Shown here: piece after piece, positions 29,301-40,190 of the stretch
Position numbering within the stretch: position 1 is the stretch's first letter
How the letters are laid out: every line of letters begins with the position of its first letter
Origin: Coturnix japonica
Lineage: Eukaryota; Chordata; Aves; Galliformes; Phasianidae
Assembly (NCBI RefSeq): GCF_001577835.2
Contig: NC_029521.1
Location: 9,476,255 to 9,540,254, forward strand
DNA: 64,000 nt
Reading direction: 5' to 3'
Translations under genes and position numbers: made by a program
The notes under the pieces: model-generated
The model's database searches: none
Seen by the model: only the letters and a program-made list of their open reading frames with translations
Told to the model about the DNA's origin: nothing

Positions 29301-32300
29301 TACTGATTTGGAGGAAAGGAGGCAGAAATGCCATGTAAGTCCCTAAGAAGGGCTTCAGCATTTTCACACTAACTTCACCAAGCTGCTTCCACATGAGAAT
29401 GAAAGTGGAATAAAGCTACGGAACCCTATCTGGAATAGTTTTCTGTGCTTTTTTTCCTTTTAATTTATGTTTTTAAATGAAACATCTCAATTTTTCCATA
29501 TTAAGCAATTCTTAGAGCTATAAATTTGCATTTCAGATCAAACAAAGCCTTCCCTTTCACCCACGGACACTCTGGGAGCAGGTCCAACACAACACAGGCT
29601 GCCTGCCTGTCCGGGAGATACAATGTCCAGATGCTACTAGGAGAGCAAGACCCAAACAGAGGGGTTTGATCAACACAAGGTGCCAACACCACCTTGGACA
29701 CCACTATGGCTTCCAGCTGTGATGCTCCAGTCATCAGGCTTCCCTGGGAGCCAAGGGGTTCCCCCAGAAACTACTGGGTTTGGGATGCAAGCTCAAAACC
29801 TCAGGACCAGCAGAACAGTATGCAACTCTACACAAGGTTCTCCCAAAGGCCCTTTGGAGATTACGGTCCATGTGATAGACCCCAGGGAGACACACACATC
29901 CTGCCCTTATTCCCTACAAGCAAAATCCCCATCGTGGACATGATGGAAACCCCATTAAGACAGAACATGCATTGCAGAGGATTCTTTCCTGCATCCCAGG
30001 CAGACTTGGCAAGCAGGCTTTGTGCACTGCCAACACAATGGCATTGAGTCATGAATATTTACTTGTGATCCACAAGACAAATCCCGCCTGCAGTCATTTA
30101 TCAAGAGGCAGAGCAGCACATTGGCTCCCAAAACCCACAACAGAGCCTGGGAGCACAGAGACAAGCCAGGGTCAGGCCAGGAAGGGCCAGGCACTGCATG
30201 GATGGAATTGAGCATCCCACCCAAGACCCAGCATCACTTCTCTGTGCCATCACTCCAGAAGCTCAAACTTTTCTTTCCCCTCCCTGCCCCCCAACTCCTC
30301 GGTGCCCAGAGTCCTTTCCTCTTCTCCTCTCCCCCCACCCACATCACCCAGCACATTTTCCTGGCCCCCTGCCATTGTTTAAATGTGCTCTTGCTACGTG
30401 CAGACTTCAAATAAACACTCCTCTGGGCTAATTTACAGCAATCCCCAGCCACTTGTTTTCCATTGTCGAGGAGGACACACAGCAGCCCTCCCCAGTGTGA
30501 ATGGAGGGTCAGCCAGATCACCCTTCACCCCCAGAGTGATCAAGAAGGGCACCCAGGTGTGCTCCTATGGCTCTGTCCACACTTGGCCTCGTAGCCAAGA
30601 GAGTCCCCCTGCTGTACACAACAACATGCACCATCACACGAAGCAGCACCAAGCAGATGCAAATCTACCCTAGGAAATTAACAGGGAAGGATTTAATTTG
30701 GGGTGCCCCACTCTAGCGGCATGCTTGTCACACCCTGATGGAAAAATTCAAATCCAGAAAAGCTGGAAGGGGAGTTAAAATGCATCTGGGATCTGAGTCT
30801 TCCCAGTCAACCAAAAGACCAGCTGGAAAAGCCAGAGAAGATGCTGGACCCCAACCCACTCATTTCACAGTTTTAAAGATGGTAGAAACAAAGACGGAGT
30901 ATTATCTGTCTCAAGGGCATCTGCCAGAACCAGAGACAATGCTCAAAATAAGAAGTCAGGTTTCCACAAAGCCCCGGCCTGCTTAATTTCATGGCTCTTA
31001 AACAGGAAAAAAAAACCTTCACAACCTTCAAGGTTTACACACCCCTGGGAAGCTTCCAGGGCACAGGAAGTTTTGGATTTCTATAATTTACATTCTTCCA
31101 ATCCGCTCATGAAAACATTTCTATAAATTACCATGCACAGAGCAGGGTTATAAAGGCAGCTGAGCAATCCTCTAATTAATGGCTCACTAAAGGGGGCCCT
31201 GACTGATGCTCCATGGCTGTTTAGGATAGGGAGATGTCACCCTAGAGGCAGTACCTGGATCTGGTAGTCTTCTCCAATCCCTTCCAGCTTCTTCTTGGAC
31301 TCATAGATGGCCTCCTTCATGTCGTGCATCTCTGAGCAGGAGGCAATCACACTGTCCACCTTGAGCAGAGAGAGCCATTGAGCAGAGGAAGCACACTTTG
31401 CCCACCCCGATACCAGCATGGGTTTGGCAGACCCCCCCTCACTTACCTCCTCCACCATCTGTTGCCCTTTGGGTACCATCTCAATGAAGCTCTGGATGAC
31501 CCGAAATCTGGCCCTCGGCGGTGTTTTGGCTGGATGTGGGAGGCTACCCAAGAAAAAGGGAGAAAGAGGCCATTAAACCAATGAGCACCATGGCCATGCT
31601 GACCACACTGGGACTGTCTCACTTACTCAGTCTTGGGTGCTGCTCCCCGGTGGTGGAGGAGGATGAGGGTGCCCAAGGCCATGGCCAGGTTGGTCCTGCC
31701 CACTCCAGTCTGGCAGCTGAAGAGCAGTGCTGGCGGGGGGCGGCTGGGATCCCGCAGCAGCAGTCCAGGGCTTTCCTAGGAGGAAGAGAGACAGGGATGG
31801 ATGGTGCCCAGGGGCAGCAAGGAGAGCACAGGCTGGCATGGGCATCTCATGGGGAGCAGGCTGAGGGATGGCCCCATCAGTGATGATCCCCTCCTCCATG
31901 AATCAATGATGGGATTAAACATTAGTCCCACTGCCCGTCCCAAATCCTCCACATCAGGCCTGCCACCACAAGCATTTGCACCAAACCCAAACTGTTTTCC
32001 CTCAAAAGGAGCTGAGTGTGCAGGAATGCTGGGAGGCGTAAGAGATCACCACCTCCAGCAAGGGGCATGGACAGGCAGGAACAGGACACAATCACATGCG
32101 CAGGCTCCCTGTTACATGAAGCCAAAAGGGGAAGAAAGTAGGACCCCCCCCCTCAGGGACCCCTCCAGCTGTTGCTTCCCCAGACAGGCTGCTTCACACA
32201 GGAAGCTTCTGTTTTATTTTAGAAGAGGGAAGAATACGGTGACACCAAGCCTGCACATTGGTTTGGTGACTGTTGAACATGAAGGGCTTGCAAAATAAGT

Positions 32301-34204
32301 TCACCCAAAATTAATCAACCTATGCAAGGAGCAAGGATAGGGCTATGAACAACCTGGTCTAGTAGGAGGTATCCCTGCCTATAGCACGGGGGTTGGAACT
32401 ACATGACCTTAGAGGTCCCTTCCAACACAAGTCATTCTGCAATTCCAAGAGCATCTCCAGCACTCTGCCTGGGGTGGAGATGGTTCCTTTACCTAAACGC
32501 AGGAGTAACAGCCCTTCCCACCAGTCCCAGAAAACTGGGGAAGCAAATCCCACCCCAAAATCCCCACGGTTTCGCTTGGCTCACCCTAAGGAAGTGGATG
32601 AAAGCATCGAACTGCTCCTCCAGAGGGCCCCCATCAACAGGCAGGGGCAGGCGGTGGTAGCGGTAGGTGGGCAGGAGGAAGATGGGCCGGCGGTACACCT
32701 CCTCTGTTACATGGATGTCCTCCTCACCCTGCACCCTCACAGTGTGCGGCTCATCCCGAAAGCGCTCAATGTCATTGTACACATAGTAGACTCCCTCACT
32801 CAGCTGAGCAAAGTTGTGGATCTAGTGGAGATAGAGATTGCCATCAACACCTGTGGGCCTGGTGGATGCGGGTGGAGGCCCCACGTAGTATCTGGCTGCT
32901 TCAAACCCATCCCCATGAGATGTCCAAAGGGGAGAATGGGCACAATCCCCATCTCAGTGCTTCTGATTTTTCACTTTCTTGGACACCCAAGAATGCAGAG
33001 CTGCACACCAGAAGATGTAGAACCCTACCAAAGCCCCAGCAACTCCCCAGCCCACGGGAATCACCTCTTTGCGGATGGTGAGCTCCAGATCTTCCACACA
33101 CAGCCCCCTCTGCAAACCGTGGAGGTTCTCATGGAGGTTCTCCTTGCCCCTTGGCGTGTAGGGCACAAAGTCATTCTCCACACGCAAGAAGAGCACAGGT
33201 TCCTCACGAACACAGAAGAAGACACACTCCTAGAAAGATGGCCACAGATGAGGGATATGAGGGATGCAGCCAAGCATGCAGCAGGGGAAAAGGCTTCCCA
33301 AAACCTAGTGCCAGCCTCCTCCATGGACTGACCAGCAGCTCTGGAGATGGAGCATTTTGGCCACTCTCTTCACACATATCCCCTCAATTTCCACAACAAC
33401 CTACAGATCCTCTCTCACAAACAAGAGCAGAAGAGCTCTGCTTTAAGGCCACGCTTGCTCCCACTGCACCAACCTTGTGGCCTTCTCTCTGCAGCTTCTG
33501 CAGCACAAGCTTGAAACCATTGAGGCTGGGCTGACCCATACCAAACACTGCATAACCTCCTTTGGCTTGCCGGAAATTCGGAGCTCCGCAGCTGCTGGTA
33601 GTGTTCAAGACATCCAACTTGCCGTACACATCTCTGACCATGAAATATTTCCCCTACAGGATAAGAAAGAAGATGGAACAGGATCCGAGCACAGGAAGCA
33701 TGCAGGAGCAACAAGTAGCAATGCCAACCTGCACCAGGTAGTGCTCCAGCGTGGCCTCGGAGATGCGTCCCACTGTGTAGTTGGCCTTCAGTAGGTCATC
33801 GTGGATCTGGAACTCCTCCCTGCAGTTGTACCTGGAGGAACCACATGCAGAAGGAGGTATGATTACCCAAAAATAAATAAGTAGGGATTTCTTTTTGCTC
33901 AAAGCACGGAGAGAGAGGGGAGCATGCAACAGGAGATAGAGAGGGTTTGAAATGAACCAAGAAAGGACAGCATCCAATCTGGAGACAGCATGGAGGGACT
34001 GCAGGTGGCTGCTGGGACTCACGTGATGACCACTGGTGCCACTTTGTTGGTGATGATGGACTTGGCCTTGCTGTTGTGCAGCCCAAGGGTTTGGAAAGAG
34101 TGGATGCTCAGGGAGCGCTGGTCCTCCATGGTGCCAATGCCGTGCACACTCTCGAAGGCAGAGGCTGAGACAGTCTGCTGAGCTGTACTGGCGGTCGTGC
34201 CCAT
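23394..34204 (-). CDS. PALD1: PALD1, paladin (phosphatase-like protein)
   Basis: A cytosolic and membrane-associated protein with two protein-tyrosine-phosphatase-like halves, reported to act in endothelial and endosomal signalling. Coding exons: 34023-34204, 33729-33831, 33474-33653, 33065-33229, 32585-32821, 31627-31775, 31447-31543, 31255-31359, 29062-29157, 28760-28894, 28411-28527, 28152-28331, 27195-27392, 26940-27080, 26611-26682, 26269-26409, 24356-24511, 23394-23546. Phases join cleanly to 868 aa (human 856). Two CX5R signatures are intact: FSCQTGVGRT (Cys about 310) and FNCASGRGRT (Cys about 673). The N-terminus MGTTASTAQQ matches the conserved vertebrate start and places Gly at position 2, a possible myristoylation site; an ATG one codon earlier (34207) would shift it, and was not chosen for that reason. 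The coding exons are preceded by a long intron back to a CpG-rich noncoding exon. Confidence 0.96.
32340..32447 (+). repeat. CR1 LINE 3'-end fragment
   Basis: In a PALD1 intron the plus strand shows 'gggttggaactacatgacct', 'tagaggtcccttccaac' and 'cattctgcaatt', the standard CR1 tail in plus orientation, antisense to PALD1. Confidence 0.75.
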
Positions 34205-35945
34205 CATCCACAGGCTGCACAGGGACAGAAGAACAGGGTCAGGATGAGAGGGAGGGGGATGGTAAAGGGAGAGGAATTTTTTCAGCTGCCCCGGCATGGC
34301 AAGGGGAGGCCCATTTCCGAAGAAACACGAACCCAGCCCTTCCCGTGCTCTCCAATTTCCTTCCCGCTCTCCTTACAGGCTTTCTCTCCCCTTGTCCTCC
34401 AAGCTGGGTCCAGCCCCACCACAGCTGAATCCCCAGCACAGCTTTTCTGCCATCAAGGCTGGGAAGAGGGGAAAGAAGAAACCCTAGAGCCAGCCCCCAA
34501 AATGTGATGAGTCAGCAGATGGCACTGCAGAGTGACCTGCGGCTTCCCGTCCTGGCAGGACAGCCATTAGCCTCCTGTGCCCCAGCGTGAGCACGGAAAA
34601 TGCTTGAAGAGCAGCAAAACACAGCTAAGTGCTCCAGCAATCTGTGATTTCCTCCCAGGCTCATTCCCAGCACACTGCATTTGTTGTTGCACGCTGAGAT
34701 TGCGACCGGCTTTCCTGCGCACACATGGAGGCACACGCCAACATGTGCATCCACAAGCAAGTGCCTGCAGACATGTGCATGCATGCATACAGAGGACTCC
34801 AAAGGGGAGCAGAGGACAGCCAGGAGCATCCCGCCACGCTCGGCCACCCTGGGACAATGCAGTGCCTGTTCTTCCTGCTAAGCTCAGGAAGAAAAAGGCG
34901 CTTTTCTTGCTTCCGTAGCAAATGCACAGCGCTGGGGCTCGGCGGCGTGGACACAGCATGTGCTGGGAGCCGTGCACTGATGGGGAACCAGCACCCTGAC
35001 CCTCAGATGCTTTTGCAGTCTGCTGTGCTGCCTTGCAAACAGGCTTTGTCACCAAGACCAGATTTTTGGCTGCCTTGTGAAAAGCCACTTCTTTCCTCTA
35101 AACCAAAATAAATAAATCCCTTCGCTTGCTAGTTGCAAACCATACAGCTCTTCTCCACCAAAGCGGTGGAAAAGAGCAGCGCTCCCACTCACCCATCGGC
35201 ACCCCTGACCTCACCCCTCTGTTTCCCACCGTGTCAGCCCCCACATATGGGTCCGACCCCCACGGCACAGGGAGCTGGCGGAGGCCCAAGGCCAGCACTA
35301 ACAATGGCCTAAATATAGCGGGGGGGCCCAGCTGCAGGATGCATCTGCCACGGTGGGAGGAAGCGTGCACTCGCCCTGGCTGCCTCATTGTCAGCAGGAG
35401 GAACAGGGACAAACAAACCACTGCTGCACTCCCAGCGTTGCATTGCAGTTTTATCTTTTAAAACATACAAAGATATATATATATTTTTTAATGTTTTGGG
35501 GAGGGAAGCACCGCATCGATCCTGGGCACCCCACCCAGGTTTTGTTCTGTCTACAGGGGAGCCAGTGCCACAGCCACTTGTCCTCAGCTCTGCTAACACA
35601 ACACGGCCTCTCCCTGGGAGAAACCCCCAAATTACACCCTTCCCTGCAAACTGCTCGTTTACAGCTTCCTAAATTAGGACGGCTATGCCATTACCGAGGG
35701 CACCAAACTGCTGGGGTAAGCTTTGTGCCAAGAGGGCCGTGGCCCTGAGCTGCCCCAAAACCGGGGATTTAGCCCCAAAATGGGAAACGTGCGGTGTTCC
35801 CCAGAGGGTCGTGGGGGGGTGGGGGCAGGAAGCACCGCCGGATGGAGCAGGGAGCACGCGGCATCACCGGAGAGAGGAAGTGATGGAGCGCGGTGCTGCC
35901 CCTGCTCTCTCACCCCTTTTATTCCAAAAGCCAACACATCCTATG

Positions 35946-35990
35946 AAAAAAAGAAAAGAAAAGAAAAGAAAAGAAAGAAAGAAAGAAAAG
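35946..35990. repeat. (AAAAG)n microsatellite
   Basis: A 45-base run of AAAAG units passing into AAAG units, in the PALD1 intron between the noncoding and first coding exons. It is probably polymorphic. Confidence 0.9.
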
Positions 35991-36329
35991 CCATCGAATG
36001 CATGGGACAGCACGTTCTCTCTGCGGCAGGAGGGAGCCTGCTGGGTTTGGAGCAGCCGGGAGGAAAGCACAGGGAGGCACGCTGATCTGCTTAAAATACG
36101 CGTAAATGGATACAAAGTAACTCGTTTAAAAGCTGGAAAAGGAGAAAGAACCAAGGCCCGGCTCCTTCCGAGTTGCAAACTGGGGCTGAGCCCGATGACC
36201 GCAACGGTCCCTTCCAACGGGGTCCTCTCGCAGCAGACAGCGCCGGAAGGAAGCGGCTCGATAGCGCAAAGAAAGCTCAAAGGAAAGGTGAGAAATACCA
36301 CCGCGGGGCGTCGGGATCGCAGAGCTCAT

Positions 36330-36830
36330 CCGGAGCTGCTCGGTTCCCAAACCCACCGAAACCAGCCGGCCCTACAGCGCTTCGCAGCCGTTCCTAGAAA
36401 GCCCGGAGCGGCACCCCGCAGGATAACGACGGGAGAGCAACCCCGCAGCGCTGCGGGATGCGGCCAGGACTCCCGCCCCGTCGCTTCGCCCCGCACACGG
36501 CGAGAGGCTGCACGGGGCTCTCGGCCCGCGGTTCCCCCGACGGATGCGGATGCGAACGTCCCCGCAGCCCCCCGCCCTCCCCCAGCGCGGTACCTGGCGG
36601 CTCCGTGCGGCTCAGCGCTGCCGGGGGCGGCTCCGGGCCGGCCCCATCGGGGCTGCGGGGCCCGGGCTGGCGGAGCAGCCCCGCGGCCGCCCACCGCCTG
36701 CGTCCGCGCGTCCCTCCGACCGTCGGTCCGGGTGTGGGGCGGGGCGGCGGGACGGGTTTAAGCGGCCCCGCTGCGGGCCGGCTCCGCCCGCTGCCTCCCG
36801 GCTCCGCCCGCGTCCCGCCGTGGCACCTCC
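36330..36830 (-). promoter_or_regulatory. PALD1 CpG-rich promoter and noncoding first exon
   Basis: A dense CpG-rich block. On the minus strand it contains a good splice donor (CCAG|gtacc, exon end 36594), while the first coding exon has its acceptor at 34216-34215, only 7 bases before the first ATG (34207) and 10 before the chosen one (34204). A noncoding first exon ending at 36594 is therefore the simplest reading. Long open frames across this block on both strands reflect GC content only. Confidence 0.6.
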
Positions 36831-36899
36831 CTGCTCCCAGGGGCTGAGCCTGGGGCTGGGGGGGGGGGATCGGCACGCCGTGGCCACCGGGACCCCATG

Positions 36900-38240
36900 G
36901 CGCGTTGCAGCCGGCGGTCCTTGGGGTCGGCACCTTTCCACTTTGAGATCCCACAGCTTATTGCAGCCCCTCGGGGTCTCCCTGGCACTTTGCAAGCCTC
37001 AGATCCAGCTCGTTTCTGCTCAAGGTCCCCCCCCCCAAAGTGTTGCAGAACTCAGCCCCATTAGGAACCCCATAGTGTAGAGCAGTCCCGCAGCCATAGT
37101 TCCCATCACCTTGAAGATACCCTGGTATATTGCCCCCGAACACCCTACGGCCCCCAGCACATTCATAGGATTGAATTAGAGTCATAAAGTTTGGAAAAGA
37201 CCTCTAAGGTCACTCAGTCCAACTGAGCCACATCCCCATGCGATTGTCCTTCCTATGTAACCATACTGTTACCACCTGAAGCACGTCAGCCCTACAGGGA
37301 GGACTCAGGAGCCTCATCTGAAGACCCGAAATGCCCCAGCCCTGCAGCAGGCACCGCCAACACCGTGCATAAATATTTACAAAAGCCCAACAGGCCAAGG
37401 AAAAAGGGAGAAGGAGCTGTCGGTGTCACCAGGAAGGAGGGAAAGGAATGTAAACGCAGCCCAGAGGCAGCCCGAAAATGGTAAAGTCTGGGGAGCAGGG
37501 TGTGTGAGCAGCCCCAACACTATGGAGCTCTGAGGGCTTATCCCCGCCTGCAGGAGCCTGAGCTTCACAGGCCCCAGCAATTCAGGCTTGCGGGCTGGCT
37601 TCTGCTCTGCAGCAGACTTCAGGCATTGGTTGGAAATGTGAACCCACAGCGATGCCGTGCCCTGATGCTAAATGCAACTTCACACTGAGCTTGGGGCAAA
37701 AATGCATGTCACACCAGCTTGTGGAATGGCTGGGAATGTGCAGTTTACTCAACAGTCACACTGCTACGGGGCACTGCTGCAAGCCTCTGGGTGAGATGGG
37801 GAACCCCAAAGCACCCCTTGCTCTCCTAAAGCTCAGAAAAGGAGGTGAAAACCCACACTTGGAGGCTACCAGCCCTCTTTCCCTGCTCCAGCAAACCTTA
37901 TATCCTCCTCCTTCTATTAGTTTTCTTTTCCTTGGCTGAACAGAGGTGCAGGCCTCTGAAGCACTTTTCCACTGCGTCTGTCCCAGCACTATACCTGGTT
38001 TTGGAAACCACCATCAGAAAAACAACATTTTGGATCTTTCTGGAATGGTTTTTTGACACAGCGCCTCACGGTCATGCCATCTGCTGGGACGTCCCCAGAG
38101 GGACTTTCCTTGGTAGCTCTCCAGCTGCACACCCAGGAACCTCCATGCCCTGCAGATGCTTCTGCCCTGCGAACATCCTGCTTTAGTAGAGCAGTCACCA
38201 CGTGGGTAAATGGGGATAAGGCCAAAGAAACCCCACTCGT
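36900..38240. other. Intergenic region between PALD1 and EIF4EBP2; no gene seen
   Basis: Contents are a degraded CR1 end near 37172-37235, a run of 8 C at 37027-37034, and otherwise unremarkable sequence. In human NODAL lies here. I see no exon of a TGF-beta family ligand: no Cys-knot mature domain and no RXXR-flanked propeptide end on either strand. Confidence 0.6.
37172..37235 (-). repeat. CR1 LINE 3'-end fragment
   Basis: The plus strand reads 'agtcataaagtttggaaaag', then 'acctctaaggtcactcagtc', the reverse complement of a CR1 tail variant. It is intergenic. Confidence 0.65.
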
Positions 38241-38263
38241 GTCGCTGTCGTAGAACCAAGATC

Positions 38264-38269
38264 TTTATT
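38264..38269 (-). terminator. EIF4EBP2 poly(A) signal
   Basis: AATAAA on the minus strand, about 950 bases past the EIF4EBP2 stop codon. The gap between is compatible with a single long 3' UTR exon. Confidence 0.7.
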
Positions 38270-38447
38270 GACCTCACTGTAACAGCAACCACCGGTGGCA
38301 GATTTCCTCCTCCCGTGCAGGAGACAGGAAAACCAAAAAACCCACCGACAACCCTGAACAGCAGAGAAGCCGCCCCGAGATGCCGGGCACTCCTTGCTTT
38401 TCAGCCAGAATCCCGTTTAAAACAAAACAAAAAGAGAAAAATTATCA

Positions 38448-38490
38448 GTAGAAAGTCGTAGAAACGTCGTAGAAAGCTGTAGAAAGTTCG
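38448..38490 (-). repeat. Short tandem repeat in the EIF4EBP2 3' UTR
   Basis: Four imperfect copies of a unit of about 11 bases built on GTAGAAA sit side by side. They lie within the inferred 3' UTR of EIF4EBP2. Confidence 0.7.
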
Positions 38491-39220
38491 CTTTGTCCTT
38501 GATTGGTTTTTTTTCTTGGCTCGGAGAGCAGCTGTCCCGCAAGGCACCGCGTGGCTGATGGCCATCACCTTCCTCACACCACACTGTGTCCCCCGGCTGC
38601 TCCGGGGCCACGATGGACCCCCGAGGGCCAACGTTTTAAGGAAAAATATATTTCTCTCTATATAACATATATATCTGTGTGTGTGTCACAAGCACTCAGC
38701 CACATGCACACCGTACTTCCACTCACACTCGCTCGCTCACAGTGTCTCCCAAAGCACCCGGCGATGAAGCCCACCCCAAACCCCATGGCACAGATTGGGG
38801 TTTGAGGGAAGAGACGCTGCCGCTCGACCCTTTTTTCTCCCCACATTGTGGTTGTCCCTCTTTTTAGTACCAAAAAGTGGAAAACTGAGGGCTCGGTGCC
38901 ACGTGTGGCCCCATAGAAATTGGGAGCTCAGGTGCCAGAGGGGTCGAACCTGGACCCAAGAGTTTGCAGTGCACGGAGGTGCCGGTGCCTTCCCAGTGCT
39001 GTGGCTGCTGAAACTTCCCAGGGAAGGCCCGGGACGGGAGCCCTGTGGGCAGCACCTCCATTTCCAGGCGCTGCTCCTTAAGACCAGTTAAGGGAAGGGG
39101 ATGGAGCGGGGTGATGCGGTGAAAGACACAAACGAAACGGGAGGGGGAAAAAAAAACAAACAAGACGAAACGACGGACCAATAAACGGGGCAATGGCGAA
39201 GGAGAGCGGCGGGTGCCCGG

Positions 39221-39848
39221 TCAGATGTCCATCTCGAACTGCGCGTCGTCCCCTGCAAGAGACACCGAGAGGAGCACGTGTGCATCGCACGGCTCGGGGA
39301 CCCGGGAGGGGCCGCCCGCTTACCGGCCGCTGGCTTGCCGTCTTGATTGCTGGGGCTGCTGGGCTCCACCTTGGGCTCGTCGCCGGCCCCGGGGCTGGTA
39401 ACACCGGGGATGTCGGGCAGTTGGCACGGCGGGGTCTGCGCCATGGGCGAGTTACGGCGCTCCAGCAGGAACTTGCGGTCGTAGATGATGCGGGTGCCTG
39501 CGGAGGGAGGGAGGGCCGGGGCGGGGGGACGCGTCCGTGTCACCCGGGCGCTCTTCTTATCCCGCGGGGTGCCGCCCTTACGGACACCCGCAGACCCCGA
39601 CCCCCCGCCCGCAGCCTCACCCGCTCCGTGCGGCACGGCCTGGCCTTCCTGCGGGGCCCAGCCGCGGGGAGCGCCGCAGCTCGGGGCGTAGGGCTTCACA
39701 CGCTCTTACCTCCCGGCGTGGTGGAGAACAGCGTGCCGCCGGGCGTGCTGCAGCAGCCGGGCGGCAGCGAAGCGGCGTCGCCGTGCGGCGCGGGGCGGGC
39801 GGGGATGGCGCGGCTCTGGCTGTGCTGGCGGCCGCCCGCCGACGCCAT
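39221..39848 (-). CDS. EIF4EBP2: EIF4EBP2, eIF4E-binding protein 2
   Basis: A small disordered repressor that binds eIF4E and blocks cap-dependent translation until mTORC1 phosphorylates it. Three coding exons: 39710-39848, 39324-39497 and 39221-39252, in phase, give 114 aa (human 120). Visible motifs are the RAIP motif near the N-terminus, two TPGG mTOR sites (in STPGG and STTPGG), the eIF4E-binding helix YDRKFLLE, the NSPMAQTPP phosphosites, and the C-terminal TOS motif FEMDI. The [20 protein letters not shown] stretch is closer to 4E-BP2 than to 4E-BP1, and the place beside LRRC20 and PALD1 agrees. Compared with human 4E-BP2, the linker before [10 protein letters not shown] lacks the Asn-rich repeat, and the residues before the first TPGG site differ. 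The start ATG is at the edge of the CpG-rich promoter shared with LRRC20. Confidence 0.95.
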
Positions 39849-40190
39849 GGCCCCGCGCTATTGTCCCCGCGGGGCGGGGCCGCCACATCCCCGCCCGCCG
39901 CCACACGTGGTCCGCAGGGGAGGAGGGCGCCCGGCTCCGGAACGGGGAACCGGGTTCGGCTCCCGCCGCGTGGCTCGGTCCGCGCGGTTCGATCTCGGAC
40001 GGGAGGTGTCCGGAGAGCCCGAGCCCACCCGGCCGCCCTACGCGAAGCCCCGCTCCCGCCGAGCCCGCAGAGCGCGCCCCCAGCCCCCACCCCCGGCCGC
40101 CCCGTTGGAGCACATGTCCCAGCGCTTTATTTTTAGCAGCGGGGAACGCCGCCTCCGCCGCGCCCGCAGCGTCCCCCCCCGGCCGCCCCC
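39849..40190. promoter_or_regulatory. Shared EIF4EBP2/LRRC20 promoter
   Basis: Only 342 bases separate the start codons of the two divergent genes, and the whole stretch is CpG-rich, so one bidirectional promoter is likely. Near the LRRC20 end are an E-box-like CACATGT (40111-40117) and an A/T-rich TTATTTTTAG (40127-40136), which fits the MEF2 consensus YTAWWWWTAR and could also act as a weak TATA-like element for LRRC20. Confidence 0.6.

Noticed and set aside
32393-33331. 312-residue open frame antisense to PALD1 exons
   Set aside because: It is a shadow of conserved PALD1 coding exons on the other strand and crosses their introns.
35685-36761. 358-residue plus-strand open frame across the PALD1 CpG-rich region
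   Set aside because: High GC content lowers stop frequency. No conserved motif or splice-linked partner was seen.
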